A stretch of 12,563 nucleotides of DNA from JBCAWW01 sp039024315 (GTDB lineage: Bacteria > Bacteroidota > Bacteroidia > J057): contig JBCCQN010000231.1 of assembly GCA_039024315.1 (NCBI GenBank), positions 1 to 12,563 on the forward strand. The letters are read 5' to 3'. A model generated the notes under the pieces. The model worked only from the letters and a program-made list of their open reading frames with translations. It ran no database searches and had not been told where the DNA came from. Of this stretch, positions 7,414 to 12,563 are shown in pieces. The translations under genes were made by a program, and so were the position numbers. Numbering within the stretch: the stretch's first letter is position 1; every line of letters begins with the position of its first letter.

Positions 7414-8478
7414 ATGAAGATACTGATCACCGGCAATATGGGTTACGTAGGCCCCGGACTTGTAAAAGAATTACGCACCTACTATCCTGATGCTACCTTG
7501 ATTGGATTTGACACTGGATTTTTCGCTAAGCACACTACCAGCACAAAAATCTTTCCTGAAAGCTATCTTGATCAACAGGTTTATGGCGATGTGCGCGATT
7601 TCCCAGCCTCTTTGCTTGAAGGGGTCCACACTGTTGTAAGCCTAGCTGCCATCTCCAATGACCCCATTGGCAATCAGTTTGAAGAAGTTACGATGGATAT
7701 TAACTATCGTTCCAACGTACGCATCGCTGAAATGGCCAAAGCTGCTGGAGTGCGTAAATTTATCTTCGCCTCTTCTTGTAGCGTCTATGGATCTGCGGAA
7801 GATACTCCACGTACTGAGACTTCTAGCCTCAATCCCCTTACCGCATATGCACGTTCTAAAATACAATCTGAAATAGATCTTGAGCCTTTAGCTGATGAAA
7901 ACTTTCAGATCACTTGCCATCGTTTTGCTACTGCATGTGGCATGAGTGAGCGCCTCCGTCTGGATCTCGTACTCAATGATTTTGTAGCAGGAGCCGTGAG
8001 CTCTGGCGAAATCACCATTTTGAGTGATGGGACGCCTTGGAGACCTTTGATCAACGTACTTGATATGGCTCGTGCCATCCGTTGGTCGCACGCTCGTACC
8101 GATGAGCAAGGCGGTTCCTTTTTGGTAGTCAATACCGGAAGCGATAGCTGGAACTATCAGGTAAAAGAATTGGCCTATGCGGTCAAAGAAATTTTACCTG
8201 AAATCGAAGTTTCGATCAATGAAAACGCGGAGCCGGACAAACGCTCCTATCGCGTTAGTTTTGAAAAATTTGCTGAGCTAGCCCCTGAGCACCAACCCGT
8301 TCATGATCTTAGCCGTTCGGTCAGAGACCTCGTCGAAGGCTTAAGATCTATCGATTTCGATGATGCTGAATTCCGTAGCTCTTTGCTCATGCGCCTCAAT
8401 GTAGTGCGTGGCCTGTTAGCTAACGGTAATGTTGACAGCAATCTTCGTGTTGTTTCACCCGCAACTCTCGTCAAATAA
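7414..8478 (+). CDS. NAD-dependent epimerase/dehydratase (extended SDR family)
   Basis: This 354-residue protein is a nucleotide-sugar epimerase or dehydratase of the extended short-chain dehydrogenase family, acting in the cytoplasm. The N-terminus carries the NAD-binding glycine motif G7-N-M-G10-Y-V-G13 (extended SDRs use GxxGxxG). The catalytic set is visible: serines at 120-121 in FASSCSVYG, and Y145-x-x-x-K149 in YARSK. RPLINVLDMARAI (~209-221) is the substrate-domain motif common in sugar epimerases. The last ~50 residues extend beyond the most compact family members and contain no motif I recognise. Its stop overlaps the next start by one base (TAATG, 8476-8480), so it is translationally coupled to the RmlC-type gene and probably shares a pathway with it. 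The exact nucleotide sugar cannot be read from sequence; the neighbour suggests a dTDP- or CDP-linked 4-keto sugar. Confidence 0.88.
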   Translation: MKILITGNMGYVGPGLVKELRTYYPDATLIGFDTGFFAKHTTSTKIFPESYLDQQVYGDVRDFPASLLEGVHTVVSLAAISNDPIGNQFEEVTMDINYRSNVRIAEMAKAAGVRKFIFASSCSVYGSAEDTPRTETSSLNPLTAYARSKIQSEIDLEPLADENFQITCHRFATACGMSERLRLDLVLNDFVAGAVSSGEITILSDGTPWRPLINVLDMARAIRWSHARTDEQGGSFLVVNTGSDSWNYQVKELAYAVKEILPEIEVSINENAEPDKRSYRVSFEKFAELAPEHQPVHDLSRSVRDLVEGLRSIDFDDAEFRSSLLMRLNVVRGLLANGNVDSNLRVVSPATLVK

Positions 8479-9038
8479 TGATTTTCACGGAAACAAAGCT
8501 CAAGGGCGCCTTTATTGTAGATATTAAAGGCTTTCAAGATGATCGTGGCCTTTTTTCACGCGTATATTGTCAGCGTGAATTTGAAGAGCATGGTCTTAAT
8601 GCAAAGGTAGTCAATACCAATGTGTCTCGCTCTGTTTATAAGGGCACGCTGCGCGGCATGCACTTCCAACGTCAGCCTATGGCTGAATGTAAGTTGGTTC
8701 GTTGCACGAATGGCGCATTATATGACGTCATCATCGACCTCCGTCCTGGCTCTCCTACTTACAAGGAATGGATAGGCGTAGAGCTCAACGAAGACAACTA
8801 TCGTATGTTGTTTGTGCCAGAAGGTTTTGCCCATGGTTTTCAGACCCTAGTAGATCAGACTGAAGCCACCTATCAGGTTTCTCAATTTTACGCCCCTGAT
8901 CACGAGGGAGGCGTACGTTGGAACGATCCTACCTTTGGTATCGAATGGCCACTGGAGCCAACCGTAATGTCTGATAAGGACAAGAACTGGCCTGATTTTG
9001 CAAATGTTGAACCGACTTTAGTTACTCCAGCAGTATGA
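8478..9038 (+). CDS. rmlC: dTDP-4-dehydrorhamnose 3,5-epimerase family protein (RmlC-like)
   Basis: This 186-residue cupin matches the usual RmlC length. RmlC epimerises C3 and C5 of dTDP-4-keto-6-deoxyglucose on the way to dTDP-L-rhamnose; paralogues act on related keto sugars. Seen in the sequence: H62 in GTLRGMHFQ (catalytic base), K72 in the following strand, the VPEGFAHGFQTL block (113-124), Y132 and Y138 in ATYQVSQFYAP, the substrate loop ending in VRWNDPTFGIEWP (146-158), and the C-terminal SDKDKNWP with D166/D168. All catalytic positions I can place are kept, so the enzyme should be active. It overlaps the upstream gene by one base and the downstream gene by four. No rmlA, rmlB or rmlD is seen alongside, so its substrate may not be the rhamnose intermediate and the gene symbol denotes the family only. 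Confidence 0.9.
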   Translation: MIFTETKLKGAFIVDIKGFQDDRGLFSRVYCQREFEEHGLNAKVVNTNVSRSVYKGTLRGMHFQRQPMAECKLVRCTNGALYDVIIDLRPGSPTYKEWIGVELNEDNYRMLFVPEGFAHGFQTLVDQTEATYQVSQFYAPDHEGGVRWNDPTFGIEWPLEPTVMSDKDKNWPDFANVEPTLVTPAV

Positions 9039-10351
9039 TCATTGTAGATAAAGCTTTAGAAAAATATGCAGCCGAAGGCAAGATCATCCGAGTTGCGATG
9101 GTTGGTGCGGGCTTTATGGGGCGTGGCGTAGCCCTACAAATTATTCACGCCAATCCTGCTATGTCATTGGTGGCGATTTCTAATCGTACACTCGCCAGCG
9201 CGGCGAGAGCCTACCATGAAGCAGGGATCGACGAAAAGGACGTAGTCAGTGTTAGCTCGGTGAGCGCAGTAGAAGAAGCAATCTCAGCGGGTAAGCGAGT
9301 GATTACGGATGATGCCTTATTGCTTTGCCAAGCTGGCAACATTGACGTGATTGTTGATGTGACCGGAGCCGTAGAGTTCGGCGTAGCCGTAGCCCTCAAA
9401 GCGATCGAGCATGGCAAGCATATCGTCTCTATGAATGCTGAAGTAGATGGTACCGTAGGACCTATGCTTAAGCAAATTGCGGATAAGCAGGGTGTTATCA
9501 TGACCAATGCGGATGGCGATCAGCCAGGCGTGCAAATGAACCTTTGGCGCTTTGTCAAAGGCATAGGCGTAAAACCCGTGCTTTGTGGCAACATCAAGGG
9601 GCTACACGATCCTTATCGCAATCCTACTACGCAAGAGGGATTTGCCAAAAAATGGGGCCAAAACCCTGCGATGGTAACTTCTTTTGCCGATGGAACTAAG
9701 ATTTCCTTTGAGCAAGCCATCGTTGCTAATGGTACAGGTATGCTAGTCGGTAAGCGCGGTATGCACGGCTTTGAAATGGAGCGTGGCGCTAAGATCGAAG
9801 AAGCAATGAGCCTCTATCCTTTGGAGCAGTTGTTAGAGGGACCCGGCATCGTTGATTATGTCGTAGGGGCACACCCTGCTCCTGGGGTCTTTGTTTTTGG
9901 TACACATGACAATCCAAAGCAGCAACACTATCTCAATCTATACAAATTAGGGCAAGGGCCATTGTACTGCTTTTATCGTCCCTATCACCTCTGTCACTTT
10001 GAGGTGCCCAGCAGTATTGCTCGCGCAGTGCTATTTAATGATGCAACATTGGCTCCCATAGGCAAACCATATGTAGATGTTGTTGCAGCCGCTAAGCGTG
10101 ATCTTAAGGCTGGACAAACGCTCGATGGTTTAGGCGAATACGATACTTATGGCTTAGCAGAAAATGCAGATAGCACAATCAAGGAAAATCTGCTTCCAAT
10201 TGGCCTCGCCGAACACTGTGTCCTTAAAAATGATGTAGCTAAGGATGCCGTTATTACCTATGATGATGTGATTGTTCCCGAAGGAAGATTGAGTGACCAA
10301 CTCCGGAAACAGCAAAATGAACTGTTTTTTGAGTTGAGCCCCTCATCCTGA
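9035..10351 (+). CDS. NAD(P)-dependent oxidoreductase with C-terminal SAF domain (COG4091-like, 'homoserine dehydrogenase-like')
   Basis: This 438-residue protein has a Rossmann fold at the N-terminus with G24-x-G26-x-x-G29 in VGAGFMGRGV. A central domain follows with VSMNAEVDGTVGP (131-143) and TNADGDQPGV (157-166), the signature blocks of the predicted homoserine-dehydrogenase-like family COG4091. Residues ~350-415 form the SAF domain (AKRDLKAGQTLDGLGEYD, later VITYDDV), a fold shared with sialic-acid synthases and altronate dehydratases. The family's reaction is poorly defined; true homoserine dehydrogenase activity is doubtful here because the gene overlaps the RmlC-type gene by four bases (ATGA, 9035-9038) in a sugar operon. 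I infer a redox step on an activated sugar or sugar-derived acid. It is followed after 23 bases by a hairpin terminator, making it the last gene of the three-gene unit. Confidence 0.83.
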   Translation: MIIVDKALEKYAAEGKIIRVAMVGAGFMGRGVALQIIHANPAMSLVAISNRTLASAARAYHEAGIDEKDVVSVSSVSAVEEAISAGKRVITDDALLLCQAGNIDVIVDVTGAVEFGVAVALKAIEHGKHIVSMNAEVDGTVGPMLKQIADKQGVIMTNADGDQPGVQMNLWRFVKGIGVKPVLCGNIKGLHDPYRNPTTQEGFAKKWGQNPAMVTSFADGTKISFEQAIVANGTGMLVGKRGMHGFEMERGAKIEEAMSLYPLEQLLEGPGIVDYVVGAHPAPGVFVFGTHDNPKQQHYLNLYKLGQGPLYCFYRPYHLCHFEVPSSIARAVLFNDATLAPIGKPYVDVVAAAKRDLKAGQTLDGLGEYDTYGLAENADSTIKENLLPIGLAEHCVLKNDVAKDAVITYDDVIVPEGRLSDQLRKQQNELFFELSPSS

Positions 10352-10374
10352 GAACTTTAGCGATGATATAAAAC

Positions 10375-10403
10375 AAAGCCGGAATTGTAAGGTTCCGGTT
10401 TTT
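10375..10403 (+). terminator. Rho-independent terminator after the three-gene sugar operon
   Basis: The stem CCGGAA (10379-10384) pairs with TTCCGG (10393-10398) around an eight-base loop, extended by A/T and one G-T pair, and is followed by a run of five T (10399-10403). It lies 23 bases after the oxidoreductase stop and 27 bases before the glycosyltransferase ATG. The A-run on the 5' side means it could also stop minus-strand transcripts. Confidence 0.6.
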
Positions 10404-10429
10404 GTCTATTTTAACCCAAACTTTAACCC

Positions 10430-11356
10430 ATGGCTGACACCTCATCTTTTCCATTGGTGAGTGTGAGTATTCCCACCTACAATGGTGAATTGAGAATTGG
10501 TGAGGCTATCCGTTCGCTGCAGGCGCAACAATATCCTCATATGGAGATCATTATCTCCGACAATGCTTCCACCGATAATACTGAAGCAGTGGTCCGCCAG
10601 TTTATGGCTGAGGACGAGCGTATTCGCTATTATCGACATCCGCAAAACTTGGGGATCCCTCGCAATTTCCAGTTTGGCTTGGAGCAAGCAAAGGGGCAGT
10701 ACTTTATTTGGCTTTCTGATGATGACCAACTACTCGATGGGGTGATCAAGCGTTATGTAGATTTCCTGGAGGCGCAGCCCGAATTTTCTATGGTCAGCGG
10801 GATTATCAATTATACCGAAGCAGGTAACTTAGTGTCGCAAGAAAGGCATATTGATCTGCAGCAAGCTTCAGGGATTTTGCGTTGCTTGGAGTATTATGCT
10901 CGGGTCAAAGAAGGGGGAATGTACTATGGTATGATGCGGAGAGAGTTGGGGCAAAAATTATGCGTAAGCCCTACGATAGGGAGTGATTGGCACTTTGTCG
11001 CAGGCTTGGCCTATCTCGGTAAGATCAAGATTTTAGATTTTGTGGGCTACCGTAAATCTCGTGGGGGTGTTTCCAACGATTTTCATGACTACGTGAAGAG
11101 TTATGGCGAAAAAGCCATTTGGGGATACGTACCTTTTATCAAAATCGGACTCGATGCGGCGGCGGAGGTGATTTATCGGGCTGATGTTTTTAAACGTCTC
11201 AACCTACTAGCCAAACTTTTTACGGGTAGTACCGCCTGTTTGCTAGTTTGGGGGCATTATTACGGACTGATCGTTCCCAGAATGGGCGCTGGTTGGCTAC
11301 TCCGCAAGCTAAAGATCAAGACCCCAAAGCAGCGTTCTTTAGAGAGAGTGAGTTGA
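10430..11356 (+). CDS. Glycosyltransferase family 2
   Basis: This 308-residue enzyme transfers a sugar from a nucleotide donor, probably onto a lipid-linked or cell-surface glycan. The GT-A fold begins at residue 8 (PLVSVSIPTYNGE), with the nucleotide-binding aspartate D44 in IISDNASTDN and the metal-binding triad D97-D99 in WLSDDDQ. GSDWHF (184-189) supplies a likely acceptor-side acidic residue. The C-terminus (~258-295) has a moderately hydrophobic stretch (STACLLVWGHYYGLIV) and then a basic tail (LRKLKIKTPKQR), suggesting loose membrane association rather than several membrane spans. Length is normal for a single-domain GT2. It follows the sugar-modifying operon but is separated from it by a terminator, so it may have its own promoter; donor and acceptor are unknown. 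A structured repeat starts directly after its stop codon. Confidence 0.9.
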   Translation: MADTSSFPLVSVSIPTYNGELRIGEAIRSLQAQQYPHMEIIISDNASTDNTEAVVRQFMAEDERIRYYRHPQNLGIPRNFQFGLEQAKGQYFIWLSDDDQLLDGVIKRYVDFLEAQPEFSMVSGIINYTEAGNLVSQERHIDLQQASGILRCLEYYARVKEGGMYYGMMRRELGQKLCVSPTIGSDWHFVAGLAYLGKIKILDFVGYRKSRGGVSNDFHDYVKSYGEKAIWGYVPFIKIGLDAAAEVIYRADVFKRLNLLAKLFTGSTACLLVWGHYYGLIVPRMGAGWLLRKLKIKTPKQRSLERVS

Positions 11357-11478
11357 TTTTTTGCTGCTTCGCAGAACGCTCATTCGGTCTGGCATGCATG
11401 CCAGACCTACAAGCAGATTGATAAGGGCGCATATGTATGCTACCCCAAGGGATGAACGTTCCGCGCAGCGGTGAAAAA
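11357..11478. repeat. 122-base structured element: imperfect 29-base inverted repeat enclosing hairpins
   Basis: The outer arms 11357-11385 and 11450-11478 are inverted repeats matching at 22 of 29 positions; three of the seven mismatches become G-U pairs in RNA. Inside lie the perfect palindrome 11386-11407 and a second hairpin, 11425-11445, with GCATA/TATGC as its core flanked by GGG and CCC. Each outer arm can also fold alone (CTGC-TTC-GCAG at 11364-11374; CCGC-GCA-GCGG at 11461-11471). It begins at the base after the glycosyltransferase stop. It has no coding capacity, looks like a REP/BIME- or MITE-like dispersed element, and may stabilise or end the upstream transcript. Confidence 0.55.
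11386..11407. repeat. Perfect 22-bp palindrome
   Basis: The left half GGTCTGGCATG (11386-11396) is followed directly by its exact reverse complement CATGCCAGACC (11397-11407), with no spacer. It can form an 11-bp stem (less a minimal loop) in RNA or a cruciform in DNA. It is the centre-left part of the 122-base element. The structure is certain; its role is unknown. Confidence 0.75.
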
Positions 11479-11618
11479 TAAGTAGAGAGTAAAAAGTACT
11501 CAGTACAGGGAAAAGGGCCTTGCTAAATCATAATGCTCACATTCCCTAGGTCTTAATACTTAAGTAGTCGAGCAAAATAAAACCGGTATTTTGAAAATGG
11601 TTAAATTCCGGATAAAAG
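11479..11618. other. Non-coding stretch before the IS630 transposase, containing the unresolved IS left end
   Basis: Together with the structured element this completes a 262-base gap without genes. It holds short dyads: GTACT-C-AGTAC at 11496-11506 and ATTTT-G-AAAAT at 11588-11598, the latter between two CCGG tetramers at 11583 and 11607. IS630 elements insert at TA and carry terminal inverted repeats close to the transposase gene, so the left end probably lies in the last ~80 bases. The right end is outside the window, so the repeat cannot be paired. Confidence 0.4.
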
Positions 11619-12563
11619 ATGCGCCTTATCCGTTTGAAATCCGATGAAAAGAGCCAATTAGAAAAGATCCGTAAAACAGACACTCGTTATCGGGTCAGAG
11701 ATCGTGCTCATGCCTTACTATTGAGTTCCCAGGGCAAGAAAATCAAAGATTTGGCTCTGACCTTTGATGTGGATCGGGATACGATTGCCAGCTGGTTCGA
11801 CCGTTGGGAGTCAGGTCGCTATGAGGGCTTGCTAGATGCTCCCCATCCAGGAAGGCCGCCCAAGTTAAGTCCCGATGAAAAAAAAAGCTGATTGAGGTGG
11901 CCGAGACTGTGATTCGAAGACGCTCAGACCTGGTTGATTATGTGGCTGAGAAATGGGCCAAATCAGTCAGCAAATGGACCATTGGCCGATTACTAAAAGC
12001 AGCAGGCTTTGTCTGGAAGCGGATGCGCCGTAGCATGAAACCGCATCGGGACGAAGTGCTATTTGCCTTCTTCAAAGAAGAACTTTCCCATCTGAAAGCT
12101 TCTGAAGATGCCGGGGAGATAGAGTTGTTGTTTTATGACGAATCAGGCTTCAGTCTTCAGCCAGCCGTTCCTTATGCCTGGCAAAGGATCGGAACAACTC
12201 AGGCCATCACTTCTACCAAGGGAAATAACTATACCGTTATGGGCCTGATGGGCCGCAAAGGATTTTTCCAATATCAACTCAGAGAAACCGCCGTTCGAAC
12301 CGATGATATGATCGCGTTTTTTGAGCAGTTCACGCCTAGCAAGAAAACCATTGTCATCATGGATCAGGCTTCCATCCATGTAGCCAATCGATTCAAAGAA
12401 CGGTTCAAAGCTTGGAAAGAAAAGCAGCTTTATATCCAGTTTTTACCAAAGGCTTCCCCCGAGCTCAATTACATCGAAATACTCTGGCGAAAAATCAAGT
12501 ACGAGTGGATTCCCAGAGAAGCTTATCAATCCCCTAAGCAGTTATTTATGCATCTCGAAATCA
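11619..12563 (+). CDS. IS630-family transposase, two frames joined by a -1 shift, partial at 3' end
   Basis: The first frame (11619-11891, 90 codons) encodes the DNA-binding domain: a helix-turn-helix (GKKIKDLALTFDVDRDTIASW) and the linker GRPPKLSPDEKK. It ends at TGA 11889-11891. The -1 frame continues without a stop from the A-run through 12563 (LIEVAETVIRRRSDL onward) and encodes the catalytic domain. The DDE triad is intact: Asp in FYDESGF (codon 12137-12139), Asp in IMDQASIHV (12362-12364) and Glu in LNYIEILW (12476-12478), with 37 residues between the second Asp and Glu. A shift of -1 at the nine-A run (11878-11886) gives one continuous protein of at least ~314 residues; the family usually has ~340, so perhaps 25 residues lie beyond the edge. 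All catalytic residues survive, so this may be a functional frameshifted transposase. A one-base deletion in the A-run, making it a pseudogene, cannot be excluded. Confidence 0.87.
11878..11886 (+). promoter_or_regulatory. Candidate programmed -1 frameshift / transcriptional slippage site (A9)
   Basis: Nine consecutive A residues span 11878-11886. In the first frame they contain the heptamer A_AAA_AAA (11879-11885), followed by AGC and the TGA stop at 11889. A -1 slip moves reading to AAG CTG ATT and into the catalytic frame. Poly-A runs of this length are known sites of ribosomal frameshifting and of RNA polymerase slippage in IS elements. No clear downstream stimulatory hairpin was found. 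Confidence 0.6.

Larger units (their letters stand above)
11580..12563 (+). mobile_element. IS630-family insertion sequence (Tc1/mariner superfamily), right end outside window
   Basis: The element is identified by its transposase. The left boundary given is approximate, chosen just before the CCGG-flanked dyad at 11588-11598; the true end could lie some tens of bases either way. No other IS gene is present. It sits next to a structured repeat at the edge of the polysaccharide genes, a usual place for such insertions. Confidence 0.7.

Noticed and set aside
11496..11506. GTACT-C-AGTAC dyad
   Set aside because: Five-base arms are too short to stand out from chance, and there is no gene-adjacent context that supports a function.
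12143..12379. 78-codon minus-strand frame inside the IS630 element
   Set aside because: It is antisense to the catalytic domain of the transposase, which has an intact DDE triad in the plus frame.

Overview
The window looks like a piece of a Bacteroidota chromosome, most likely Saprospiria or a related marine or filamentous lineage. Three things point this way. One secreted protein ends in a type IX secretion (T9SS) C-terminal sorting domain. The gene leaders I checked lack a Shine-Dalgarno sequence. The sensor kinase has a large multi-domain hybrid layout common in this phylum. The exact genus is not readable from the sequence.

Left half (1-7217, all on the minus strand). Five genes read leftward in a tight series: a hybrid histidine kinase with its own receiver and Hpt domains (7217-4557), a sigma-54-activating NtrC-type response regulator (4500-3142), a lipoprotein of unknown function (3075-2017), a secreted seven-module beta-propeller-like protein with a T9SS sorting domain (2010-253), and the N-terminal part of a beta-lactamase-family serine hydrolase (237 to the left edge). 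The gaps are 56, 66, 6 and 15 bases. The first two genes form a plausible four-step phosphorelay (H392 to D683 to H828 of the kinase, then D57 of the regulator). The last three encode exported products, so the group may couple an envelope signal to surface proteins; the regulatory link is inferred. The serine hydrolase frame has a TAG stop just where the family's catalytic SxxK block should begin, so it may be broken.

Centre (7218-7413). A 196-base divergent intergenic region separates the signalling genes from rightward genes. It holds a 6+6 dyad with ATACA/TGTAT half-sites; a similar dyad lies between the kinase and regulator genes.

Right-centre (7414-11356, plus strand). Three overlapping genes (1-base and 4-base overlaps) encode an NAD-dependent sugar epimerase/dehydratase, an RmlC-type dTDP-sugar 3,5-epimerase and a COG4091-like oxidoreductase with a C-terminal SAF domain. 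A hairpin terminator follows, then a family 2 glycosyltransferase. This looks like part of a surface polysaccharide locus making an unusual sugar.

Right edge (11357-12563). A 262-base non-coding stretch starts with a 122-base structured repeat (an imperfect 29-base inverted repeat enclosing a perfect 22-base palindrome and another hairpin). It is followed by an IS630-family transposase read in two frames joined at a run of nine A residues, which runs off the window with its DDE triad intact.
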